Of a stretch of DNA of 5,920 nucleotides, positions 1-5,668 are shown one piece after another. Below the pieces are notes generated by a model, which worked only from the letters and a program-made list of their open reading frames with translations, did no database searches and was not told the origin of the DNA. Source of the stretch: Gammaproteobacteria bacterium (GTDB taxonomy: Bacteria > Pseudomonadota > Gammaproteobacteria > SZUA-229); the NCBI GenBank assembly GCA_016191795.1, contig JACPVK010000250.1, forward strand, positions 1-5,920, in the 5' to 3' direction. Each line of letters opens with the position of its first letter. The first letter of the stretch is position 1. A program made the position numbers and the translations under genes.

Positions 1-653
1 AGGTCGTGATCTTTGAGTGCGCGTAATGAATTGGCCAGGGCGACCAGTTTTTTTGCCATCAGTGGGTCAACCTGGGTTTCGCCACACAAAATAGCCTGTT
101 CATGCTCGGCTTCGGGAAAATTAAATCGTACCGCCACAAAGCGTTGGCGGGTGCTGGGCTTCATGCCCTTCATCATGTTCTGGTAGCCGGGGTTATAACT
201 GACTACCAGCATAAATTCTTTGGGTGCTACAAGTGTTTCGCCGGTGCGTTCGATCGGCAGGATGCGGCGATCATCACTCAGCGGATGCAGGACGACAGTT
301 GTGTCCTTGCGGGCTTCAACCACTTCATCGAGATAACAAATGGCGCCTTCGCGTACGGCGCGAGTTAGCGGGCCATCGTTCCAGTAGGTTTCGCCATCAC
401 CAATTAAATGGCGGCCAATTAGATCGGCGGCGGTTAAATCGTCGTGACAGGAAACGGTGTACAGGGGGCGTCCCAGTCTGGCTGCCATGTAACTGACAAA
501 GCGGGTTTTGCCGCAGCCGGTGGGGCCTTTGATCAGGAGAGGTAACTGATTGTTATAAGCGTGTTCGAAAAGCTCGACTTCCTTGCCGGACTGGAGATAC
601 CAGGGGAGTTGCTGATGATCTGTTGCAGTTAATTTCGCATCTGCCTGATTCAT
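1..653 (-). CDS. norQ: NorQ, AAA+ ATPase for nitric oxide reductase maturation (3' end cut by window edge)
   Basis: This is a MoxR/CbbQ/NorQ-family AAA+ ATPase. The family works with NorD to activate cytochrome-c nitric oxide reductase, probably by helping insert the non-haem iron FeB, in the cytoplasm at the membrane. 217 residues are visible of a family length of about 260-270, so roughly the last 50 lie beyond position 1. Walker A is GPTGCGKT (residues 43-50) and Walker B is AICYLDE (104-110). Sensor 1 is probably the Asn of SYNPGYQ (about 154), and R169/R171 in the STRQRF segment are arginine-finger candidates. The ATG at 653-651 is chosen because AGGAG (664-660) lies 6 bases upstream. 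It is the third gene of norCBQ and follows norB after 93 bp occupied by a repeat palindrome. NorD would be expected next, outside the window. CbbQ is the nearest alternative, but the norCB context favours NorQ. Confidence 0.95.
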   Translation of the reverse strand, partial: MNQADAKLTATDHQQLPWYLQSGKEVELFEHAYNNQLPLLIKGPTGCGKTRFVSYMAARLGRPLYTVSCHDDLTAADLIGRHLIGDGETYWNDGPLTRAVREGAICYLDEVVEARKDTTVVLHPLSDDRRILPIERTGETLVAPKEFMLVVSYNPGYQNMMKGMKPSTRQRFVAVRFNFPEAEHEQAILCGETQVDPLMAKKLVALANSLRALKDHD

Positions 654-677
654 GATTTGCTCCTGTTTATGAGTGTT

Positions 678-746
678 GCAAGTAGCAAGAATCAAGTAGC
701 AAGTAAAAGCTTTAACTTGCTACTTTGAACTTGCTACTTGCTACTT
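678..746. repeat. Inverted array of CAAGTAG/CTTGCTA heptamers between norB and norQ
   Basis: Four copies of an 11-mer built from a 7-base period are visible. Two are CAAGTAGCAAG on the plus strand (679-689 and 693-703). Two are the complement, CTTGCTACTTT (716-726, one mismatch) and CTTGCTACTTG (730-740), followed by a further partial unit reaching 746. Together they make a large palindrome centred at 709.5: 27-base arms (678-704 and 715-741) pair at 23 of 27 positions around a core that contains AAAGCTTT. The array touches the norB stop codon. In nor mRNA it would form a long hairpin that could protect norCB from 3' decay or reduce readthrough into norQ. It has no long T run, so it is not a canonical terminator. 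Confidence 0.85.
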
Positions 747-2123
747 TTATGCAGCTTTTTCTTCGCCTTTCACAAAGAAACTGATGATGTACAGTACCAG
801 ACCTGCGAGGAAAACCAGGCCGGTATATTCACGCATCCAGTAGAAGATGGCGATTTTTTCCTGTACTTCCATAAACGGCAGCGGGCTGTCGCTGTAGCGT
901 TGTAACCACACCTGCAAAATGCCGGCACCGGTGAGGAACAGGGTGATGAACACCATGGAAACCGTCATTAACCAGAAGCTCCACATTTCAACTACCTGTG
1001 CCTTGTTACTGTTGGCGCCTGCACGGCCGCGCATTAATGGCATGGCGTATGAAATCATGGTGAGTACGATCATGACGTACGCGCCATAAAATGCCATGTG
1101 TCCGTGAGCTGCGGTGATCTGTGAGCCGTGGGTGTAGTAATTGACCGGTGACAGGGTGTGCAAAAAGCCCCATACGCCAGCACCCAGAAACGCCATCACA
1201 CCGGTGCCCAGTGCCCAGAGTACGGCAGCCTTGTTGGGATGCTCACGACGGCGGGCATTAACCATGTTGAAGGCAAACAATGTCATCATGAAAAATGGTA
1301 TGGGTTCCATCGCGGAGAATACGGAGCCGACAATCTGCCAGTATTCGGGTGTGCCTATCCAGTAGAAGTGATGGCCGGTACCGAGGATGCCGGTGATCAA
1401 TGCCATGGCGATGATCACGTACAGCCATTTTTCAATCACTTCGCGGTCGACACCGGTGGTTTTGATCAGGACATAGGCCAGCATGGAACCGAGGATTAAT
1501 TCCCACACGCCTTCTACCCAGAGATGCACGGTCCACCACCAGAAGTATTTATCCTGTACCAGATTGGTCGGGTTGTAGAACGAGAACAGGAAAAATACCG
1601 CCAGACCTACCAGACCTACCAGCATCACCAGATTGATGGTTGTCTTGCGGCCTTTGAGGATAGTCATGCCGATGTTGAACAAAAATCCCAGGGCTACGAC
1701 CACGATACCGATTTTGATAATCGTGGGTTGCTCGAGAAATTCGCGGCCCATGGTGGGCAGCAGGTCATTACCGGTGAGTCGGGCCAGATCTGCATAATTA
1801 ATAGTGAGATAAGCCAGTACGGTAGCGCCGGCAGCGGCTAAAAATATCCAGAACAGGGCTATAGCCAGTTTGGGCGAATGCAGCTCTCTTTCAGCTTCTT
1901 CGGGCACCATATAATAGGCGGCACCCATAAAACCCATCAGCAGCCACACGATGAGGGCATTGGTATGCACCATACGCGCAACGTTAAAAGGGATTTCCGG
2001 GAACAAAAAATCGCCCATCACATATTGCAGACCCATGATCAGGCCAAACAATATCTGTGCGACAAATAACGCAATGGCTGCAATAAAGTACAGCTTTGCG
2101 ACGGATTGGGATTGGTATTGCAT
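747..2123 (-). CDS. norB: NorB, catalytic subunit of cytochrome-c-dependent nitric oxide reductase (cNOR)
   Basis: An integral membrane member of the haem-copper oxidase superfamily that reduces 2 NO to N2O using electrons from NorC. The 458 residues are strongly hydrophobic, as expected for 12 helices. The ligand set is complete: H53 and H342 for low-spin haem b, H340 for haem b3, and H200, H251, H252 plus E204 (WTVHLWVEGVWE) for the non-haem FeB. E273 is the conserved second glutamate. These sit at a constant offset of 7 from my recollection of the Pseudomonas aeruginosa numbering (H60, H207, E211, H258, H259, E280, H347, H349). E128, E131 and D191 fall on acidic residues proposed for proton or calcium sites there. 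The frame continues upstream to a TTG at 2147, but I chose the ATG at 2123 because GAGGA lies 8 bases upstream and MQYQ is a typical start. There is no N-terminal quinol-oxidase extension, and the adjacent norC confirms cNOR rather than qNOR. Confidence 0.97.
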   Translation of the reverse strand: MQYQSQSVAKLYFIAAIALFVAQILFGLIMGLQYVMGDFLFPEIPFNVARMVHTNALIVWLLMGFMGAAYYMVPEEAERELHSPKLAIALFWIFLAAAGATVLAYLTINYADLARLTGNDLLPTMGREFLEQPTIIKIGIVVVALGFLFNIGMTILKGRKTTINLVMLVGLVGLAVFFLFSFYNPTNLVQDKYFWWWTVHLWVEGVWELILGSMLAYVLIKTTGVDREVIEKWLYVIIAMALITGILGTGHHFYWIGTPEYWQIVGSVFSAMEPIPFFMMTLFAFNMVNARRREHPNKAAVLWALGTGVMAFLGAGVWGFLHTLSPVNYYTHGSQITAAHGHMAFYGAYVMIVLTMISYAMPLMRGRAGANSNKAQVVEMWSFWLMTVSMVFITLFLTGAGILQVWLQRYSDSPLPFMEVQEKIAIFYWMREYTGLVFLAGLVLYIISFFVKGEEKAA

Positions 2124-2170
2124 ATTTATTATCCTCGCTAGGAACAATGAACCTGGGGTAATCGAGTGGA

Positions 2171-2605
2171 TTAACCCTGAATGTTGGGTGGCCAGTTGGC
2201 ATCGTCAATTTCTGAAGTCCACTTCAAAAATGCAGCCACGGCTTCCAGTTCTTCAGTGCTCATATTGAATTGCGGCATACTGCGGCGACCCGGAACCCCT
2301 TCAGCAGGCCGGCTCTGGATGAATGCAACAATGGCTTCTGTACTTTGGCCAAAACGATCGTACACATTGGCAAGCTCGGGCGCGAAATAAGCGCCTTCAC
2401 CCATCAGCGTGTGACAGCCGATGCAATTGTGGTCTTCCCATAATTTTTTCCCGAGTACGACTTGTGGTGTGATGTTTTCACGATGATCACGCTTGGGCAG
2501 CGATTTCATGGTGTCGAAGGTGAGAACCACTAACAGCAGGAAGAAAAACACGCTCCCACCGTAGAAGATGTTTCTCGCGGTTGATTTGGTAAATGCGCCA
2601 CTCAT
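2171..2605 (-). CDS. norC: NorC, membrane-anchored cytochrome c subunit of nitric oxide reductase
   Basis: The electron-entry subunit of cNOR. It takes electrons from periplasmic cytochrome c or cupredoxins and passes them to haem b in NorB. The 144-residue protein, close to the usual ~146, has one N-terminal membrane anchor (about residues 12-30) followed by a periplasmic cytochrome c domain. The haem-binding motif CIGCH is at 61-65, inside the NorC-typical CIGCHTLMGEGAYFAPEL. The distal methionine ligand is probably M110 in RSMPQFN. An in-frame ATG exists at 2644, but the ATG at 2605 is preferred: AGAGGG lies 9 bases upstream, MSGAFTKSTARNIFYGG is a family-like N-terminus, and the predicted transcription start (near 2637) would lie downstream of the longer start. 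It is first in the operon, with norB beginning 47 bp after its stop. Confidence 0.96.
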   Translation of the reverse strand: MSGAFTKSTARNIFYGGSVFFFLLLVVLTFDTMKSLPKRDHRENITPQVVLGKKLWEDHNCIGCHTLMGEGAYFAPELANVYDRFGQSTEAIVAFIQSRPAEGVPGRRSMPQFNMSTEELEAVAAFLKWTSEIDDANWPPNIQG

Positions 2606-2642
2606 TTTTTTTGACCCTCTCAAGGCTTTGGATGGTGGTGGC

Positions 2643-2685
2643 ATTTAGCCACACATGTCTGTCTGGAAGCCTTGACGTGAGTCAA
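2643..2685 (-). promoter_or_regulatory. Putative FNR/Dnr-type activator site and promoter of norCBQ
   Basis: TTGAC-GTGA-GTCAA (2672-2685) is a perfect 5-4-5 inverted repeat. It matches the FNR/Dnr/NNR consensus TTGAT-N4-ATCAA at 8 of 10 defined positions, with the two departures symmetrical. Its centre (2678.5) is 32-33 bases upstream of a weak -10 candidate, GCTAAAT (2649-2643, minus strand). This is the spacing expected of a class II promoter activated from about -41.5, with transcription starting near 2637. The site is seen directly; the identity of the regulator (Dnr/NNR, FNR/Anr or a relative) and the start site are inferred. nor operons are commonly controlled this way. Confidence 0.7.
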
Positions 2686-2776
2686 TCATGAATTAATCAG
2701 GGAAAAACAGGGATATGGGCGTGAAAGGATTTAAAAAATATAATTTGAGCTGTCAGGCTATGGTTGCACCAGACAA

Positions 2777-2812
2777 TAACAGGCCGCATCGGACTTTAAC
2801 CTTGCGGCCTGT
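2777..2812 (-). terminator. Probable terminator of the haemerythrin gene
   Basis: A perfect 10-bp inverted repeat, ACAGGCCGCA (2779-2788) and TGCGGCCTGT (2803-2812), flanks a 14-base loop. It starts 16 bp after the haemerythrin stop codon. On the minus strand the stem is followed by the T-rich stretch TTATTGTCT, an acceptable but imperfect U tract. It would separate haemerythrin transcription from norCBQ, which then depends on its own promoter at 2643-2685. Confidence 0.7.
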
Positions 2813-2827
2813 AGGGTGGTTTTATCA

Positions 2828-3397
2828 TTATTTCTTGTCGTTCAGAAACGGTATGTACTCCCGATCGCTACCTTTTATGTGATTAACCAGCCAGGTTTTA
2901 AGGTAGAGAGCGACATTTTCAATAGTTCGTGTGTTGTCGATGCGGTACTCATCGATAAATTTACTGACCTGCTGCACCATGGCGTCATGCTGCTGCTTGT
3001 GGGCAGTGAAGCCGGTGTAATGGTGCTGCTGCATCAGTTGCTCTTCTCGTTCAAAGTGATAACGCGTGTAGGCCACCAGATCGTCGAGAATCTTGCCGGT
3101 TTCTTCGGTATCGGTTTGATAGTGTGCGGCCGTTTGCAACTGGTTGATCATGCCGAGTAATTTTTTGTGATCCTTGTCGATCAGTTCGTTACCGACACTC
3201 ATGGAGTTGTCCCATTTGACAAAGCGCCGCGAGACAATTTTGTCGTGAATCCATGGGATAGCCACCAGTACACCAATCAACACCCAGGGCAGGGGATGGG
3301 TAAAGCCGAGCATAAAGCCCAGGACGATCATCACCAGCAATGCGAGTATAAGAACAGCCAGTACAAACATGCTGATGCCTTTGGTTACCGTGGTCAT
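2828..3397 (-). CDS. Membrane-anchored bacteriohaemerythrin
   Basis: A 189-residue protein with two N-terminal membrane helices (about 8-30 and 36-50) and a C-terminal haemerythrin four-helix domain (about 60-185). All seven di-iron ligands are present: H77 (IDKDH), H114 and E118 (HFEREE), H133 and H137 (HKQQH), H173 and D178 (HIKGSD). The domain should therefore bind a di-iron centre and O2, and possibly NO. The positive segment after helix 2 (HDKIVSRR) suggests the domain faces the cytoplasm. The ATG at 3397 has GAGG 5 bases upstream. The gene is transcribed in the same direction as norCB but has its own promoter and terminator. Family members have been linked to O2 delivery to membrane oxidases, oxygen sensing and NO resistance. 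Its position beside norCBQ and the shared regulatory box point to NO or O2 handling, but which one is inference. Confidence 0.93.
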   Translation of the reverse strand: MTTVTKGISMFVLAVLILALLVMIVLGFMLGFTHPLPWVLIGVLVAIPWIHDKIVSRRFVKWDNSMSVGNELIDKDHKKLLGMINQLQTAAHYQTDTEETGKILDDLVAYTRYHFEREEQLMQQHHYTGFTAHKQQHDAMVQQVSKFIDEYRIDNTRTIENVALYLKTWLVNHIKGSDREYIPFLNDKK

Positions 3398-3429
3398 AAC
3401 TACCTCGTATTGGATTAGTAGAGCAGGAG

Positions 3430-3469
3430 ATTAATGCATGTTGCAGGACAGGGAACTGATTTGAGTCAA
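3430..3469 (-). promoter_or_regulatory. Putative FNR/Dnr-type site and promoter of the haemerythrin gene
   Basis: Read in the gene's orientation, 3469-3456 is TTGAC-TCAA-ATCAG, matching TTGAT-N4-ATCAA at 8 of 10 defined positions. A -10 candidate, ATTAAT (3435-3430, 4 of 6 to consensus), is centred 30 bases downstream of the box centre, close to the class II arrangement. Transcription would start near 3421-3423, about 25 bases before the start codon. The first eight bases, TTGACTCA, are identical to the norC box read in its own orientation. The regulator is inferred. Confidence 0.55.
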
Positions 3470-3588
3470 TTTATCATTTGTCGTCAACCCGGGAAATGAA
3501 CCTGGTGGATATACAAAATTGTGAGTCTGCAGGTGTGTCGTTATCAGATTAATAATCGAGGACCTGACTGGTAAGTGAAATTAAGTGA

Positions 3589-3723
3589 CTGCCTGCTCCT
3601 CAATGAGGAAAAATTCCTATGTAGAAGTGATCCTTATAGGTCTATTGTTTGTCTCACGCAAGTAGTACCGCCACGAGAGCTCTGACTTTAGTGGCATTTT
3701 GATGTCAGTGTCCAAGCAGGCAG
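3589..3723 (+). other. Possible structured leader upstream of the pilG-like gene
   Basis: CTGCCTGCT (3589-3597) is exactly complementary to AGCAGGCAG (3715-3723), which abuts the start and overlaps the AGG of the Shine-Dalgarno sequence. Inside are AGGAA-AAA-TTCCT, CCTAT/ATAGG, GCCAC (3670-3674) pairing with GTGGC (3691-3695), and CTGAC (3682-3686) pairing with GTCAG (3704-3708). The last two stems interleave and cannot both form. Together these could be a leader that masks or exposes the ribosome site. No known riboswitch class is recognised, and short complementarities also arise by chance. Confidence 0.3.
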
Positions 3724-3729
3724 GTGATC

Positions 3730-4554
3730 ATGAAGAAAGCACAGGAATTTAAAATCTACCTCATCAGTGTATCCGCCAAGGATCAACAGTTGCTGCAGCA
3801 TGTATTGCGGATTTCTTCCGGTTCTGCCAGGCAGTATGTTTTAACGACTGATGGGTCAATCAGTGATCCCAGAAAGATTTTCGTTGTTAACTCAGACAGT
3901 GATGAAGCGATTGCGCACTGGGTAAAACATTATATGGATCCCAATAAAAAGCCCAGGGTGCCTACTGTGTTTGTTGGCAAGCGCAAGGTAAAGGCTGATG
4001 GTATTTATTACCTGGAATCAATGATGATGGCGTCAAAGGTGTTGAAAGTATTCGATACCATTACCATAAAGGAAATGAATTACATTCCTGAGTTGATTAT
4101 TGGTAATGATAACGAAGACTCAAACGTATCCAATGAGATGCTCGAAGCGATAGCTGGCGCTCAGGCTACCAGTGAGTTTGGTTTTACGGCTATGGTAGTT
4201 GATGACAGCCAGCCGGTTAGAAAGCAATTGGAAATTGAATTGAAAATGCTGGGCGTAAAGGTCGAGCTGGCAGAAAACGGCGAACAGGCACTGGCATTAT
4301 CAAGAGACGGAAAATACGACATTATTTTTCTCGATGTTGTTATGCCGGGTATAGATGGCTACAAGGTATGCAAGACCCTCAAGAAGGCAACGCGCTACAA
4401 AAATACGCCTGTCATTATGCTGACTGGTAAATCCTCGCCCTTTGACAAGGTGAAGGGGACTTTATCAGGCTGTGACACCTATCTGACAAAACCACTACAA
4501 CATGAAGATTTTCAGTCAGTTGCACGTAAATATATACCTCAGGCTTCGGTCTGA
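3730..4554 (+). CDS. PilG-like CheY response regulator with an extra N-terminal pseudo-receiver-like domain
   Basis: A 274-residue protein. Residues about 152-270 are a complete receiver domain: acidic pair D158-D159, phospho-acceptor D202 (FLDVVMPG), T232 and K254 (YLTKP). The stretch TPVIMLTGKSSPFDKVKG followed by GCDTYLTKPL closely resembles PilG, the Pil-Chp regulator acting on pilus extension in Pseudomonas. PilG is about 135 residues with a single domain. Here residues 1-120 add alternating hydrophobic strands (KIYLIS, KIFVVN, TVFVG) and helices that look like a receiver fold lacking the acidic pair and with Asn (N54) near the phospho-acceptor site. A linker of about 30 residues joins the two. 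There is no DNA-binding output domain. The frame also has a GTG at 3724, but the ATG at 3730 is better placed behind AGGTGATC, an extended match to the 16S 3' end. It heads the chemosensory cluster. The N-terminal assignment is inference. Confidence 0.85.
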   Translation: MKKAQEFKIYLISVSAKDQQLLQHVLRISSGSARQYVLTTDGSISDPRKIFVVNSDSDEAIAHWVKHYMDPNKKPRVPTVFVGKRKVKADGIYYLESMMMASKVLKVFDTITIKEMNYIPELIIGNDNEDSNVSNEMLEAIAGAQATSEFGFTAMVVDDSQPVRKQLEIELKMLGVKVELAENGEQALALSRDGKYDIIFLDVVMPGIDGYKVCKTLKKATRYKNTPVIMLTGKSSPFDKVKGTLSGCDTYLTKPLQHEDFQSVARKYIPQASV

Positions 4555-4588
4555 GAGCGGGCCAGATTTACGTCGACTAGTGAAGAAG

Positions 4589-4646
4589 CATATTGGCAGA
4601 GTGCCAATATGGTGAAGAGAATAGGCTGTTTCAGCAGCCTGTGTTT
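4589..4646 (+). other. Two hairpins in the gap between the pilG-like and pilH-like genes
   Basis: The first is a perfect 10-bp stem, CATATTGGCA (4589-4598) and TGCCAATATG (4602-4611), with a 3-base loop. The second is AGGCTG (4623-4628) with CAGCCT (4635-4640), followed by GTGTTT. They lie in a 120-bp gap, which is long compared with 16 bp between the next two genes. They could be a processing site, a stabiliser of the upstream message or a weak attenuator. A strong terminator is unlikely because the T run is short and broken. Confidence 0.5.
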
Positions 4647-4674
4647 AACATGATATATACCAAGGAGAAACCCC

Positions 4675-5040
4675 ATGGCTATTAACAAGGTGTTATTAGT
4701 AGATGATTCCCCCACCGATTTGGCTAACATTCGGTCTATAGTAAGAGATGCAGGTTATTCGGTCGTGACAGCCACGTCGGGTAATGAGGCTGTAAAGCTT
4801 GCCAGCTCAGAGATGCCTGATCTGATCTTTATGGACATAGTGATGGAAGGTGCCGATGGCTACGATGCCTGTCGTGAGATTGCGCAAAACAGCAAAACAC
4901 GGAATATACCGGTCGTGTTTGTGACCAGTAAAAATCAGAAAGCAGACCGCGTCTGGGCTGAGTTGCAGGGTGGCAAGGCATTTATCACCAAGCCCTACAA
5001 GCCGGAACAGATTCTTGACCAGATCAGTAATCTAAATTGA
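4675..5040 (+). CDS. pilH: PilH-like single-domain CheY response regulator
   Basis: A 121-residue stand-alone receiver domain with all phosphorylation residues: D10-D11 (LLVDDSPTD), phospho-acceptor D54 (FMDIVMEG), T84 (FVTSKNQ) and K106 (FITKPY). The start LLVDDSPTD, the VWAELQGG segment (93-100) and ITKPY are typical of PilH. In Pseudomonas, PilH is phosphorylated by the ChpA kinase and opposes PilG in controlling type IV pilus retraction and extension. The length equals PilH's 121. AAGGAG (4662-4667) lies 7 bases before the ATG. Its place after a PilG-like gene and before a CheW supports the call. The alternative is a generic CheY of another chemosensory system, since the receptor downstream is not clearly PilJ. 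Confidence 0.88.
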   Translation: MAINKVLLVDDSPTDLANIRSIVRDAGYSVVTATSGNEAVKLASSEMPDLIFMDIVMEGADGYDACREIAQNSKTRNIPVVFVTSKNQKADRVWAELQGGKAFITKPYKPEQILDQISNLN

Positions 5041-5056
5041 GCACTATTGAATCTAC

Positions 5057-5599
5057 ATGACTGACAATATCTCGCTCACGACATTGCAGCAAACACAGCA
5101 AACTGGCAGCGCTGGGGACTACGATTACCTGACGCTTGATATAGCGGCACTCAGTGAAAACAAGAAAATAAACCGTTATGGCTATGAGGTGGGTGTTATC
5201 CGTTTGCTGGTGCCTGCGAATACGTTGAGTGAGGTATTAAGGAAATTCACTTTATACCCCATACCCAATACCAAAGAATGGTTACGGGGCCTGGTTAATT
5301 TGCGCGGTAATTTAATACCTGTATACGATGTATCAATGTTGTTTGGTATGTCAGATGCTCCGGCGAATTATGACAGCCTGCTAATACTGGATAAGGGTGC
5401 TGAAGCGGTTGGTATTCTTATTGATAAATTACCGGTAGTGTGCGATCTGGACAACTGGCAATTACTAACTGACTCTGTTTCTGATATTCCGGCTATCGAA
5501 CAATTCATTAGTGAATCATATAAAAAAGACGACATAATCTGGTCATGCTTTGATCACAGGGAATATTTCAGGTCAATCAGGAATGATGTGGCGTCATGA
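5057..5599 (+). CDS. PilI-like CheW coupling protein
   Basis: A 180-residue soluble CheW-domain protein, which would couple the downstream receptor to a CheA/ChpA-type kinase at the membrane array. The CheW signature is clear in WLRGLVNLRG (75-84) followed by NLIPVYDVSMLFG (85-97), with a second half containing GILIDKLPVV (119-128). Length and position match PilI (about 178 residues). Residues 1-40 are polar and probably disordered. The gene begins 16 bp after the pilH-like stop. No good Shine-Dalgarno sequence precedes the ATG at 5057, so translation is probably coupled to the upstream gene. A generic CheW is the alternative name. Confidence 0.9.
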   Translation: MTDNISLTTLQQTQQTGSAGDYDYLTLDIAALSENKKINRYGYEVGVIRLLVPANTLSEVLRKFTLYPIPNTKEWLRGLVNLRGNLIPVYDVSMLFGMSDAPANYDSLLILDKGAEAVGILIDKLPVVCDLDNWQLLTDSVSDIPAIEQFISESYKKDDIIWSCFDHREYFRSIRNDVAS

Positions 5600-5625
5600 C
5601 CAGGCTTTACGCACTGATTTATAAT
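5596..5625 (+). promoter_or_regulatory. Candidate internal sigma-70 promoter ahead of the receptor gene
   Basis: A perfect -10 hexamer, TATAAT (5620-5625), lies 44 bp before the receptor start codon. A possible -35, ATGACC (5596-5601, 4 of 6 to TTGACA), is 18 bases upstream and overlaps the cheW-like stop codon. It could give extra receptor transcript independent of the upstream genes. A single good hexamer in AT-rich sequence is weak evidence. Confidence 0.3.
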
Positions 5626-5668
5626 CTGTTACTTATTTCACTTTCAAAGAGTGGCTGGAGACGGCGGT

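Larger units (their letters stand above)
3398..3729. other. 332-bp divergent intergenic region between haemerythrin and pilG-like genes
   Basis: No convincing gene lies here. The left third carries the haemerythrin promoter with its FNR/Dnr-like box. A 5-1-5 palindrome, GATTA-A-TAATC (3547-3557), could be an operator but is AT-rich and unproven. A possible plus-strand sigma-70 promoter is TTGTGA (3519-3524), a 17-base spacer and TATCAG (3542-3547), each 4 of 6 to consensus. The right third has several short complementary segments that would make a structured leader for the pilG-like gene (see 3589-3723). I see no sigma-54 or sigma-28 element. Confidence 0.6.

Noticed and set aside
102..496. 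Two overlapping plus-strand open frames at the left end
   Set aside because: They lie antisense to norQ, which has intact Walker A and B motifs. They have low-complexity, family-less translations and no supporting ribosome site.
1141..2069. Several plus-strand open frames of 63-113 codons across norB
   Set aside because: They are antisense shadows of norB, whose complete set of metal ligands leaves no doubt about the coding strand.
1984..2208. Minus-strand 74-codon frame across the norC-norB junction
   Set aside because: It overlaps norB in another frame and the end of norC. It shows no motif.
2638..2652. GTGGC-ATTTA-GCCAC inverted repeat near the predicted norC start site
   Set aside because: The arms are only 5 bp and overlap the -10 candidate. 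It could be an operator, but nothing else supports it.
2606..2760. NorR-type sigma-54 promoter upstream of norC
   Set aside because: I found no GG-N10-GC (-24/-12) element in the right orientation. The FNR/Dnr-type box explains the region better.
2816..3418. Plus-strand frames of 114 and 83 codons across the haemerythrin gene
   Set aside because: They are antisense to a gene with all seven di-iron ligands in order; their translations show no recognisable domain.
3655..3700. Possible c-di-GMP-I (GEMM) riboswitch, suggested by CACGCA and nearby GC stems before a pilus-type regulator gene
   Set aside because: Only the short CACGCA string fits. The conserved GNRA-type loop and the second conserved strand are not visible in the expected arrangement.
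4539..4730. Minus-strand 63-codon frame spanning the pilG-pilH gap
   Set aside because: It overlaps the ends of two well-supported genes, covers the two hairpins, and resembles no family. The hydrophobic run is a by-product of the reversed sequence.
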